Shown here piece by piece: positions 17,334 through 27,689 of a DNA stretch of 64,000 nucleotides; positions within the stretch are counted from its first letter, which is position 1, and each line of letters begins with the position of its first letter. Both the position numbers and the translations under genes were made by a program. The stretch covers positions 124,001 to 188,000 of the forward strand of contig QVRM01006048.1 of NCBI GenBank assembly GCA_003439945.1, in the 5' to 3' direction. The stretch is from Dermanyssus gallinae. Lineage: Eukaryota; Arthropoda; Arachnida; Mesostigmata; Dermanyssidae. A model generated the notes under the pieces. That model made no database searches. It worked only from the letters and a program-made list of their open reading frames with translations, and was not told the origin of the DNA.

Positions 17334-17534
17334 TACGCACTCTCGCCAAAGGAATACACCCAGGTACACGTTGGCGTGAAGTTTCACGATGCGATGCCGC
17401 TCACCTTCGCGGTGTGCGCGGCCCCGATCGTCAACTTTTTGATCATCTTTCTCGTGGAGGGCTTACTTGTTACGATCACTACGAACAGCGGCGCGTGGAA
17501 AGCGCGAAGTCGACAAAGTATCGTTGTGGGATAG
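17334..17534 (+). CDS. Possible exon or exon remnant encoding a membrane segment
   Basis: Between a TGA at 17331 and a TAG at 17532 an open frame reads YALSPKEYTQVHVGVKF, then a strongly hydrophobic run that includes PLTFAVCAAPIVNFLIIF and LVEGLLVTI, then a basic end. The codons are richer in G/C at third positions than the surroundings, and CACCCAG at 17357-17363 could serve as a splice acceptor. I do not recognise the family. It has no start codon context, no neighbouring exon and no homologue I can name, so it may be a chance frame or a decayed exon of a multipass membrane protein. Confidence 0.22.
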   Translation, partial: YALSPKEYTQVHVGVKFHDAMPLTFAVCAAPIVNFLIIFLVEGLLVTITTNSGAWKARSRQSIVVG

Positions 17535-19084
17535 TGTGCCGAAGTCAATATACCGAATGAGCAAAGCGCCTATCTTCGACCCCCCCCCCCCTTCCCCGAT
17601 CTTTCCCGATGCAACACTCGCTCGTATGAACGATACAGGTACAGGAGCTGATTTGAGGAGCACGATACACATGTGACGACACCCTTATTGGGGTACTTGG
17701 CGCTGTCACACCGTCTTTTCCATTTGTCTATTACGCCCCGTTGAGTGCAGTCGAGCAGTGGGTAGATGAGATACGAACTTATCTCTACAACTTGTGCTTA
17801 CTTGCCATTGGCGGGAGTTTGCTACGAATTGATATCTATTCGTCGAACCTACAAAGACGCCAATGATGCCAATGAGTGAATGAAAATGTTCGGCTAGTGT
17901 CGACATTTTTCGGCTCAGTGGCGTCACTCGGCCAACACGACTGCAGGCTTATGCAGGGAGGAGGGGGGACGGGGGTATTTGACTACCCCACTACCCACCC
18001 GTAGTGTAACAAGGGGGCTCTCACTCTCGGGGCTCTCAAAGTATGAATCCTACGCTAAGCTAGCACCCGCCACGGGATACGCAGTAGCGCAAACTGTTTC
18101 AATTTTACCGCCTGTCATGTCGTGCGCGCTACGCCATGAGACGTTGGTGGCAGTCGTGGGTGTCGCAGGGGTGTTTTGTCGATGATGATTTTGACGATGA
18201 TGCCCATGGTACGCTAAGCCGGCTCAGCGACGCAAGCGGATCTCGCATGCAGTGATGACAGACTAGGATAGGATAGGATAGGCCAGGTCAGGCCAGACCA
18301 GACCAGACTTCTATGCCGCTCCCATCGACTTGTTGAAAAGTCAACGCCCTTCAACGCCCTACTCCTGACGATGCGGTCGCGATTCGCACGCTTCGGCAGG
18401 GTAATATTCATCCAAGGGCGCTTACTACTACGCTTTGTCAAAGATCGCCCAAGACATCTCCCGGTAAAGACAAAGTGTTTTGTTTTCAACGCTTGACTAA
18501 AGCCGGGCGTCCCGATGAAGCGGCGGCAGCTTCATCGGGACGCCCGGACGGTGGTGCCAGATAGTCTCTGACGAGCTCTCTCTTGACGAGAGTCGAGAGA
18601 GAAATATCTGAAATGCAGAAGAGCTATACGCAAAAAGGTATTTTTTTTTCACAAATGGAAACGCTTCTCGCTTGTCGATCTCGCTATTCTTCTTTATTCC
18701 ACCGACTCTCGTTGTTTACTGTGCGTACGTCGAGCGTGCTAAGCGTGCTACAACAAAATGTATGGATAACATATTTTCAGATAGTGTGTGCTCACTACAC
18801 CTAACCGTATGTTGTCATCGGTAAATAGACTTCCTATTGTATTCAATAGGAATAGTTCTATCCAACAAACCATGTTGGTTGCTATGTTTGCGCAAGTTTC
18901 GTTTCGGAACGAATACAAATACAACACGTGATAGATAACTTTGATAAACAAGACATGTGTTCTAACCATGTGTTATAACGCAGGACGGTTTTTAAGGTTC
19001 GGTTGTTCACACAAAGGTTACGAATGTTTGTTACACTGAACGTGTACAAACGCCTAGCCTGTTTTCTTCTTACAGTAAAAACAA
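17535..19084. other. Gene-poor stretch with a C-run and GGATA/CCAGA short repeats
   Basis: A run of about eleven C residues begins near 17581. Short tandem GGATA-type and CCAGA-type units lie at 18267-18307. A 9-bp inverted repeat (TTCCTATTG / CAATAGGAA) lies at 18831-18852. The perfect hairpin at 18503-18547 is listed separately. A - strand open frame at 18214-18489 has no recognisable motif. Confidence 0.5.
18503..18547. repeat. Perfect 19-bp-arm hairpin with 7-nt loop
   Basis: The left arm (18503-18521, starting CCGGGCGTCCCG) and right arm (18529-18547) are exact reverse complements around the loop GGCGGCA. The structure is GC-rich in an otherwise ordinary stretch. Confidence 0.95.
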
Positions 19085-19500
19085 AAAGGTCCCCACAACA
19101 TGGGGGTTTATTTATGAATTGAAATTGTCGTCTCGCTCTTCAATGACTCACTGCCAACAATCAATCAGCTTTTCCACGCTCACCGCTTTCGTAGAAGTCC
19201 CCGTCGTGAAGTCGACGAAAGATTGCACTCCATTGTGCCTTCAAAGTTGTTCTTATTTCTGCTAAAAGTTTTCGAACGGCTGAAATAACTGATAGTCTGA
19301 AGGTGCAAGGTCAGTAGAATACGGCGGATGTTCAACGAACTCCGAGTTCAAGTCGTTCATTTTTTTAAAGCTATAACGGCTCACACTGAGGCGCGTCTGA
19401 TTTTATTGAAAGACAGCCCTTCTTGGTGAGTTACTGATGCGTTGGGCCCCAATTTTTCTTCGACTTGCAAGAGTTACGACTAGTAAAGGCCCATTTGTTC
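19085..19500 (-). mobile_element. mariner-family transposase remnant (3' half)
   Basis: Reading the - strand, 19361-19260 gives EFVEHPPYSTDLAPSDYQLF, which carries the mariner catalytic-core signature HPPYSPDLAPSDYHLF around the third catalytic Asp (the D of PSDY). Further along, in shifted frames, are DGDFYESG and VEKLIDCWQ, which match the mariner C-terminus (typically FY..G.EKL..RW.KC). Upstream, LTKKGCLSIK corresponds to the segment leading to the second catalytic Asp, but the usual HQDNA motif has been destroyed. There are several frameshifts and in-frame stops. Only the C-terminal half is seen, and I could not identify terminal inverted repeats. In life the element would encode a cut-and-paste transposase inserting at TA; this copy is inactive. 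Confidence 0.85.
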
Positions 19501-19905
19501 TAAAATATACGAAATGAACGATGCCTATGCTATCTCACCAACGACATGATGTAACAAGTGTATGTCTTTGCATACGATTACTGTGGGAATCACCTGCGTC
19601 TTCCGATCAATTTATTTTTACCTAGGTTCTTATTGATAACACTCAAGTCTTATTATATATTACCAAATATTCCGGAAACGAAACCTGGCAGTGGAGAGCA
19701 AGCAACTAACTGTATATTAACATGACGATGTGCATGGTCATAAAGAGACTATAACGTATCGTCTAAATCAATGCAACTCTTTGAAACTCTTTGAAACAAA
19801 TTCGACTTGTGCGTTCGCTCACTGAGTCTGCTCAAAAGGAGAAAAAGTATAATCTAATGGGTCTTCTGTATTTCTGACTACTTAGATTACTGGTTTTACC
19901 CATTG
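19501..19905. other. No gene seen
   Basis: A/T-rich sequence between the mariner remnant and the U2 pseudogene. It may hold the decayed 5' half of the mariner, but I could not recognise a helix-turn-helix region in it. Confidence 0.4.
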
Positions 19906-19985
19906 ATTGCTTCTCGGCCTTTACGGCTACGAAACAAAAATAACTTAGATGCCAACATCAACTTAACGTCTGAAATAGCGACTTC
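19906..19985 (+). pseudogene. U2 snRNA pseudogene, 5' part
   Basis: The sequence ATTGCTTCTCGGCCTTTACG at 19906 closely follows the conserved 5' end of U2 snRNA (ATCGCTTCTCGGCCTTTTGG), whose role is branch-point recognition in the spliceosome. About 40 bases on, ATCAACTTAACGTCTGAAA matches the U2 segment ATCAGCTTAA-ATCTGATA that follows the branch-site region at the expected spacing. The branch-point-pairing GTAGTA box is not preserved (AATAAC lies at its place) and similarity fades after about 80 bases, so it is a truncated, non-functional copy. I see no snRNA promoter element upstream. Family identification comes from known U2 sequence. Confidence 0.75.
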
Positions 19986-20182
19986 CACCTCATTAGTAAA
20001 CCACTATACAACAATTATTGCATGATCTTACTTTGCGGGAGCTACAGGCATGCAACTAAAATTGACGCAACAACCATAAAAACTCTTCTACACACTTCAC
20101 GGTTAGTTAGAAGCAACTTTCGCGTTGTCTTCCAATATTATTTTGCCTAAAAGATCTAAGCAGTTTGCATACAGAATTTTTG

Positions 20183-20206
20183 ATATATATATATATATAT
20201 ATATAT
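20183..20206. repeat. (TA)n microsatellite
   Basis: About 12 TA units in otherwise unique sequence. Confidence 0.9.
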
Positions 20207-20593
20207 TGTATAGGTAATGCAGGGTGTATTGTGCATCGGCAAAAAATTGCCGCGCCGGACTTTTGTCGGGTGAAAAAGTCGTGTCAGTCAAATGCTGTCA
20301 ACCGTGACCTCTAGACCCGCAGACTCAGGACAATAATGAATCGAGTGGTCAGAGAGAATAACAGTAATGAATCGAGAGGCATTCGACTGCTGCCTTCACT
20401 ACAATTGCTACTACTACGAATAGGTAGTCGGGTCAGCGCTAAGTCACTTTTGTGTTGTTCGCGCTTGGCAAAGGCCCAGCTGCAAACGTTAGCGTCGCTG
20501 TTAAGGTCAACGTTGAACACTACAATTCGATACAGTACAGCGGAGCTGGCTAGGGCCATCGAGCGAACGATAAAGCAACCTGAAGAGAGACAT

Positions 20594-20597
<4 letters not shown>

Positions 20598-20640
<43 letters not shown>
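20598..20640. repeat. (TA)n array forming the 3' tail of a SINE copy
   Basis: About 20 TA units directly adjoin the 3' end of the SINE at 20641-20824 (read on the - strand) and look like its simple-repeat tail. Confidence 0.75.
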
Positions 20641-20642
<2 letters not shown>

Positions 20643-20824
20643 TTTTTCCGTAAGGCAATTGCCTGTGTACGGTTTTTCATGTCATGGCTAATTCTAATCC
20701 ACTCCGGCATTTATCTTGTCTAAATTGGAAACCATGCAAACCAATTTAAGAGTGGCCGGTCTGGGTCTCGAACCCAGTCCTCCTGAATGCAAGGCAAAAG
20801 CTTTGCCATTAAGCCACCTTGCTC
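20641..20824 (-). mobile_element. tRNA-derived SINE, family A, copy 1
   Basis: On the - strand the element opens GAGCAAGGTGGCTTAATGGC, an internal promoter A-box region, and about 50 bases on has GGTTCGAGACC, a perfect RNA polymerase III B-box, so the head is tRNA-like (it most resembles tRNA-Ala, with TTGCAT at the anticodon position). A tRNA-unrelated body follows (AATTGGTTTGCATGGTTTCC, AATTTAGACAAG, GGAGTGGATTAGAATT, AAAAACCGTACACAGGCAAT, CCTTACG) and then an A/TA-rich tail. The same head and body recur at 53251 (+) and 58251 (-), which shows that it is a dispersed family and not a tRNA gene. SINEs of this type are copied by LINE-encoded reverse transcriptase. I could not delimit a target-site duplication because of the flanking TA array. 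Confidence 0.88.
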
Positions 20825-21007
20825 TGTTTATGTATATAAATATATTTTTAAAAAAAAATTATACGATAAAAAAAATTTGAAAAAAATATTAATAGAGAAG
20901 ACGGGAAAGAGGAACACGTCATCTTAGTTGCAGCCAGCGCAAGGAGGACAGAAGTTTTAAACGCCAGCCAAGTTCTATTCGTTTTGAAAGGGTACTTTTG
21001 TTTACTT
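20825..21007. other. A/T-rich spacer
   Basis: A-rich runs near 20845-20890; no feature seen. Confidence 0.5.
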
Positions 21008-21628
21008 TTAAATACATATAAGTGTTGTAGTATGTTGGTTGTTGTACGCATCTATGACCACCTTGTCAGATTGTCTGTAGTGCGGCCACATGTTTCGGTC
21101 GCCAGTATTCTGCGCTAACCAAGATTTTCCGTGTTGAGGAATCCGGCATTGCCGTTTGTTGAGTTTGGTTTCTAGGCTTCTGTTGCCACTGAGAGCTCTG
21201 AGACAATTCGGAGAGTAGAAACCATCCTGCTTACCTACTCTGCCGAGCGCGGCCTTCTGTTGACAATTGTAATTTTCAAATGTTATGATGAGATTGAACG
21301 CAGGCAGGGGCTGGATTGTTAAGTGCCTCTGTATAGACGCTTCATAGTATTTCTTCATATAGATGCTCCATAATCTTTCGTCATTTAAAGGCTCCCTTAT
21401 CTCTCTTCGTGCGTATTTTACTACACGCTTTACTGAGACGACGAGAGAGTCATCTACCACAATTATGAGATTGACTGTAATCCGTATTAATTTGCCTTGG
21501 TTTGCCCACGCTACGGGTATAATGGGTATGCCTCGGGCAACGCCCATCTCTTGATGGACAAGCGGGAAATTCGTATCACTCTGGCTACAGTCGCGGATCT
21601 CATCCCAAGAGGTAGTGCAACCACGCAA
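21008..21628 (-). CDS. Hypothetical 206-codon open frame
   Basis: This is the longest open frame in the window that is not made of repeats. The translation (starting MRGCTTSWDEIRDCSQSDTN) is of normal complexity, with a hydrophobic patch around IRITVNLIIVVDDSLVVSV and a mixed charged remainder. I do not recognise a domain, a signal peptide or a transposon motif. By rough reckoning an open frame of this length could arise once by chance in a region this size and composition, so it is only a candidate: a single-exon gene, a fragment of an unknown transposon, or chance. Confidence 0.2.
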   Translation of the reverse strand: MRGCTTSWDEIRDCSQSDTNFPLVHQEMGVARGIPIIPVAWANQGKLIRITVNLIIVVDDSLVVSVKRVVKYARREIREPLNDERLWSIYMKKYYEASIQRHLTIQPLPAFNLIITFENYNCQQKAALGRVGKQDGFYSPNCLRALSGNRSLETKLNKRQCRIPQHGKSWLAQNTGDRNMWPHYRQSDKVVIDAYNNQHTTTLICI

Positions 21629-21908
21629 TAAAACGCGAATGAAGTATGAGTAACCTTAAATATTTGTGAACACTTAATCACAAAAATAATTGTGATTTCT
21701 TCCATTGAGAATTATAGCTAATTTCAATATAAATAGAAGTTGCGTAATTATTTTGCCTAAATTAGTTGATAGACAATTACTTATTTTCTGATGCATCGCC
21801 CGTCGAGTTCACCGAGAGTGCATAAGCATCTCAACTTATAGTTTAAAATCATAGCTTACGGCCCAAGATGACAGACACACATTCGTGTAACATTTGTAAT
21901 ATTTGAGA

Positions 21909-21910
<2 letters not shown>

Positions 21911-21951
<41 letters not shown>
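21911..21951. repeat. (TA)n microsatellite
   Basis: About 20 TA units followed by a short AC run. Confidence 0.95.
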
Positions 21952-21956
<5 letters not shown>

Positions 21957-22864
21957 CTACATATACATATGATATCCCCCTACCGGCTTTCCTTTCTCGG
22001 GTCAAACGCGTTGCACTGCGCCTATTGAGAAGCCAGCTTCGAGCGTGAGCCGAAGCAGTGCGATTCGACCGGGACGAAAGAAAAGGCTGGTTCTGGGGCA
22101 TCAAAAAACCCGAGACTGGCGCGGTCCATGGCGCCTTTTAGCGCCATGGAGTCGAATGAAGTCATGCAAGAAGAAGAAAAAGATTCGTGGTGTCTGTCTG
22201 TCTGTCTGTCGGCCTGCCTTTCTGTTCATGGTTTCTGAGCCAGGACCGCGGTCGCGCTGCGCCCGTACCCGACCTCTGAACGGGAACAGTCCAATATGAC
22301 TGCACTCGAAAAGTGCCGCGTCTGCTGCTGATGATGCTCGTGGTGATGCTGCTGCTGCTACTGTGGAGGTTGGACGGACTGCTGCGACAATCGGCCGGGA
22401 TGGCCGTAAATCCTGTGCAGTCAGTCGCTCGTTGCGGCGAACAAGACCGAACGACCCGGCCAACGTTCGCTCGTTATTTCGATCGGGCATACGCAAGTAG
22501 TACATGCGGTGTACACCGCCAGTACAGATTATTAATCCGGCATAGTCGACACAGTCGATCTGTTTTCCCATTTCGCAGAGATGGCATGAGGGGGGGGGCA
22601 GTCATGGGAGGGTGGGAGGTAGTCTTCTGAGAGGATCTACGAGCGATGGGCGAAAAATGAGTGTCCGTAGGGCAAGGGCAAAAAGGGACAAGAAAATGGC
22701 AACAACGACACAGCAAAACGGCAGCGGCAGCCATCGCCGCAGCAGCAGCAACAACAGCAGCAGATGAACCAGAGTGCAACGATATGGACAAGGAAATCAC
22801 CCACTGCCAGTTACTACCGACCTCATCCCAATGGATATCATCGTAGTGTATGAGGTAGGGACAG

Positions 22865-22920
<56 letters not shown>

Positions 22921-22975
22921 GAAAGAGAGAGAAGAAAGAGAGAGGAAGAGAGAGGACGAGGGGGGAGAGAAGCAG
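22865..22975. repeat. Compound (TA)n-(GA)n microsatellite
   Basis: About 12 TA units pass directly into a degenerate GA-rich tract of roughly 85 bases. The same TA-to-GA transition recurs at 61110-61184 and, as CT-to-TA, at 46290-46336. Confidence 0.95.
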
Positions 22976-23339
22976 AGAGAGAGACGAGCATGCGGCCGAC
23001 TCTACGACCCACGAGATGAACCAGGACGGGCAAGATGAGCGGCTCGCTTAGTGCCCCGAGTCGGCGATCCAGCACAGCATACGCTGTTGGCCCTGTAGCC
23101 GTCGTGTATCTGTGTGTATGGGTCGATGGCACATGAGTCGGTCGGTGGTACGTCGACGAGATGTGGCTAGTCGTACATATGTGACTGTCTGTGTAGATGA
23201 GGTTCCCGTGGATAAGTGTGCTCGCGTGGATGAGTGTGTTTGTGTCGGTCGATGTGGCCGGCTGCAAGTGTGACGGCGGGGCGCTGTGACGAAGGGGTGG
23301 AAGGGGCACAGTATCCTATGTCACCGAGTCGTCGGTGTC

Positions 23340-23458
23340 ATCGTTGTCATCGTTTTTCTCGTTGTTGTTCTCGTTGCTGTTGTTGTTACTGTTGTTGTGG
23401 TTGTTGTTGTTGGTGATGGTGTTGTTGTTGTTGCTGTTGTCGGTGTTGTACTCATCGT
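23340..23458. repeat. Interrupted (GTT)n array
   Basis: GTT units with GTC, GCT and GGT variants over about 115 bases. It reads as poly-Asn-rich on the - strand; repeat-driven, not a supported gene. Confidence 0.85.
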
Positions 23459-24400
23459 TGCTCGCCATACGCCGGAGGTGCAAGTAGAAGAGGGCGAGAC
23501 ACAGAGCGAGAGAGACATCGAAACTCCAATGTGATACGGCTTTCGTGGCAAAGGAAGGCATACCGGACCAGAAAGAGACACGATACCGAGAGGAAAAATA
23601 GGAACAGAGAGAGAGAGAGAAGAAGAAGACATCGAGATGCCGAAACGATCATGAAAGCGGCGGCGGCGGAGGCACTAGCAGCGGCGACCACCGCGTCGGC
23701 ACCGAAGTGGAACATCGAAACTATCATCACGAAGGCAAGTGCCTTTCCGTGTTTCGTCCTCTGCTTGCTGCTTCGGCCCTGCCGCCCCGGTGTTCCCTTA
23801 TACCTTCCCGCCCACCGCGTTTCCCAACACTATTCCATGATTGGGACAAGCACCCACTTATATGTATCTACACGTCTGTCTGTTCCGCTTTGTATCTTCC
23901 TCTCTCTCTCTCTCTCTCTCTCGGGTTCTCTATTTCTCTCTGTCATGCTCTAACCTTGAGTTCTCCTTACCTAGCCAGAGTGCCGCCGCGTCCTCATATC
24001 GCTGTAGCGTCGAGGTACATCAATGATGGCGGCTGTCAGCTTGCAGAAAGCACTGGAGAAGCTTTCGTTCGTAAGCAGGTACATAAGCCAATAGACGGAC
24101 AAACTAGCAGCTGCAGCAGCAGCGGGACAAAGGAAAGTGCTTCCCTTGGTAGACTGCGTGTCGAGTGTAGCAGTCATCTGTCGTCGAGAGGGAATTGCAC
24201 CGGATTGACAATCCGGTTCAATTTCCCATTGTGTTGTTGCCGTTATTATTACGTTGCCGTACCACGACGGCCTGACTGTGTGCGCCAGAATCAAAACTGA
24301 ACCACCACTTTCGGCCGAACGCAGAATACGTGTATGGCAGCTACAACCCGGCGATATCACGACATCTACCCCGCGAAACAAGTAGGCAGGTTAACTAGAT

Positions 24401-25774
24401 TAACACATTAGGATCAAGATAAACAAGAAAAAGGAAGAAACGGTAACATACATAGCGTGCATGCTAGGCTGCAGTCATCCATACATTCATTGCCGCATAT
24501 TTTTATGCATCGTTGCTCTTGGAAACGATTTTGAGAAAAGTCATAGCAGGTAAAAGAAATTAGGGGGGAGGGAAAGACCTAGTAAGAACAGCTAAGAAAG
24601 AACATGAGCGTCCATATTTGGAGTGTTCTATTGCTGTGGGGTTTCTGCTAGTAGCTATGACTTGCATACACCTTGTTTTTTGTTGAGTACATTTTACAAC
24701 ACATTCCATTATGACTTGCATACACCTTGTTTTTTGTTGAGTACATTTTACAACCATCCATTTTGTCGTATTTCGTTGTCTACTGGTACTACCAGTATTG
24801 CAATTAGTAGTACTTCGACTACTTGACGTACCTGATCGTGCCGATTCCGCCACTTGAAGTTAGCTGCATATCTGCTGCTACTGCCCTTGCTGCGGAGAAT
24901 ATGCTGCTCGCTCTTGCTAGATAGTTACCCTTCTGAAAGTCACCCCTAAGAGGCAAAGAACTCTTCTGCTGCTGCTGTTGCTGCTGCAGCTGCTTTTGCT
25001 GCTTGTCATTTGGCCTCGGAGATCATGACAAGACCGCCAGTCAGGAAAACAGACGCCGGGAACAAATTCCGCTAACCGGAGGGCATACGGACACGACATA
25101 TGACTTGCCGACGACCCACCCCCTCGCCTTCCCTATCTGTGCTGCTCCAGTCGTCCGGAAGAAGCACTGCGAACTGACTGCTGCGGCGGCGGGAGAGTCG
25201 CTCTCCTTTGGCTAACCCTTGCCTCGCCCTGCGGCAAATTCTAATTGCAGGTCAGCAATGTAGTTTGATAACGACAACGACGACGACGGTGGTGGTAGTG
25301 GTCGGAGCACGATGACGTTCTATGTAATAATTCCAAGAATGTCTTATTCCGCGCTCGGGGCACGTATCGCCATCATCTTCATTGCTGCACGAAATCTCTG
25401 CCCCCTCCGCACCCGCACGGGGAGAAACTTCTTAGCCGAGAACGATATTGGGCAAACATGGCCAAATGGGTAATGACATATACGCTGCTGAGTATGTAAA
25501 TCTCTACCTATCTCACTCTCCCTTTCATGCTCTCTGGCAGGTGGCACGTACGGGTTGTTAGAGGCAAAAAGGTATGTCACTGTAGTCTAAAGCCAGTTGC
25601 TCATCTAAGCAAAAATCACATACGTGTATATATATATATATATATATATACGTCGCATCCTTCCGGGAAACGCTGCTGAAGTAGTCCAACCCACTCTACA
25701 CGAGATAAAGTAATATTCCTAGTGCACACGTTCTTGGGAGACAATTGTCGCTTTACTTGCATTCTTAATACATT

Positions 25775-25817
<43 letters not shown>

Positions 25818-27689
25818 GTTATGCTTATGGCTGGTCAGCCTGTATGGAATTTTTTTAACGGGAGGCATTAATGCAGTTCCGCATTATTGCTACAAGTTAT
25901 GTGGTATTTGACCTTAACAATTTAATGTTACTCGGTTTAGACCGATACTCATTAAACGCACCTCCTTTCTAAGCGTCACTCTCTGGTAGCCCAGATCATG
26001 ATAGAACAGTACCATGAGCCATTCGAAACAGTGGCAAGCGCCTTTCCGATCGAATCCACGAGTTTCCGCACCTGTCCAACACCTGCAAATCCGTTTCACT
26101 TAAGCTCTCCCTCTCTTCGGCCGCTCTGGGCTAGAAGAAGTGTAGGTCTTAACTTCCGGGATTGCTTGCTGGATACGATGTAGCCTGCAAACTCTTTTAG
26201 TCTGATACGTGATGGGCTGTGAACCTTGTGATGATCACGCGAAGGCCGATTACTGTAAAAGTGTATGACTTGAAGTGTTCTCACATACTCCTTGGCAGAA
26301 CACGCATATTACAAACGAAAGCTTTCTAAATCAGAACAAGTAAGAGTAGAAATTCCTGTACTCTGTGCGAATCTACGTAAGAATAATCGTCGCTCATCTA
26401 TTAGTATAATTACGTCTGCAACTGCTTCAGTTGGCTGAGATGATAGGTAAGGTCATCTCTTCACTTCTCTGTCTATGACTTAAAATCTAGCAGCAGTTTA
26501 CGAAGAGAGTCCTCAGGATCCCCGGGAGATGGCATCCCACTCAGTCTGTCATTTTAATGCACGTGTATGCACCTTTGCATGAAAAGGTTTGATAATAAAC
26601 AAACAAGCGGTGATGGCAATTGTGCTGCTGTTATTATCCTGATTGTCCACGTCAGACAAAAACATGTCTTCTAGCCTGAGTAACACGTTTTGCGCTAAGG
26701 TAGGGTTCTGGTGTGTTCTGTCATTCCAGCGTGGTCAACAAACACTATAGTTAGCGGTTGCAATCGTTTATTGACAGTATATTATTCTCGTTAACAACTA
26801 TTATATGTCCTATTTTTTTACTGCTAAGAGTAGCCGCACCTGTGTAAACCAAACGTTTCATATGTGTAACTGTAAAATAGCATTTCAGGTTCCCATCTAA
26901 ATTATACCATGCTCTTTAAAGAAAAACGGCATACATATAATTTACGTCAAACCTATATAACAGTTGTGTGTCTGTATGCGGTACATGCATATATATATAT
27001 ATATATATATATATACTTCGGAGCGCCTGAGAAAGGCTGCTGTCAAACCTAGTTAGCATCATACGGGTGTCGAAGGCTATCTAATGAACGCCGCTAATAG
27101 TTTCGGGAGTTTCAGGACGACCGGCCTGTAGAGGATCAGCTTGTACAAAAATGTACCCTATGTACACTAGAGATACAAAAAGCAAAATAAAATGTTAGCG
27201 TATGCTCATCATTGTCTTACTTTTTGTTACTGCATTATATTCCCTTGCTTTCCGTCTCAGTCTTTGGAACCGCCGACATTCTAAAGCAGGAGTCACGTAG
27301 ATATCCTTATCTAGTGTAGTTGGTAAGGAAAGCATTTACAACAAATTCTCCTTGTCGTCATTTTCTGCGTGGGAGCACTTACAATTCATAATCGCCTTTT
27401 TTACTGGCGCTCTGAATAAAGCTTTTCATTGCGCGACTGTCATTAGCAGTGTCCCCGTGCGGGCTCATTGACCATACATGTTCAGTAGGATTGATTATCT
27501 CGTTGCCTTTTTATGTGGTTGAAGCCATACATCGTCGTGTGTCGTGTGGCCCCAAGGTAGCTTTCTTTACAATTTGATGTTCTGATAATCTTAATTAACG
27601 CCCAAAGCTTCTTCCTTCATGGGATTAATATTGCTTTGCATTTCTGGAACCAAAATTTTTCTTTATCTCCTCATCCGCTCTTTAGGCAC
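24401..27689. other. Gene-poor stretch
   Basis: No gene is recognised. TA arrays lie at 25626-25650, 25776-25813 and 26989-27015, and the tandem duplication at 24657-24754 is listed separately. Small open frames around 25344-26284 lack recognisable motifs. Confidence 0.5.
24657..24754 (+). repeat. Two-copy tandem duplication, period 54 bp
   Basis: A 44-bp unit (ATGACTTGCATACACCTTG...) at 24657-24700 is repeated without mismatch at 24711-24754, with a 10-bp spacer ACATTCCATT. Confidence 0.95.

Larger units (their letters stand above)
22000..24400. other. GC-rich low-complexity region, no secure gene
   Basis: This block is clearly richer in G/C than its flanks and has overlapping long open frames on both strands, none of recognisable family. 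It contains a TA-GA compound array (22865-22975), a GTT-rich stretch (23340-23458), a CT array (23900-23921) and a short hairpin at 22125-22150 (TCCATGGCGC / GCGCCATGGA). It could be a 5'UTR, promoter or regulatory region of an unseen gene, but I see no signal that proves this. Confidence 0.4.

Noticed and set aside
22101..22571. 156-codon - strand open frame
   Set aside because: Ala/Arg-rich low complexity in G/C-rich DNA with overlapping frames on the other strand; no domain.
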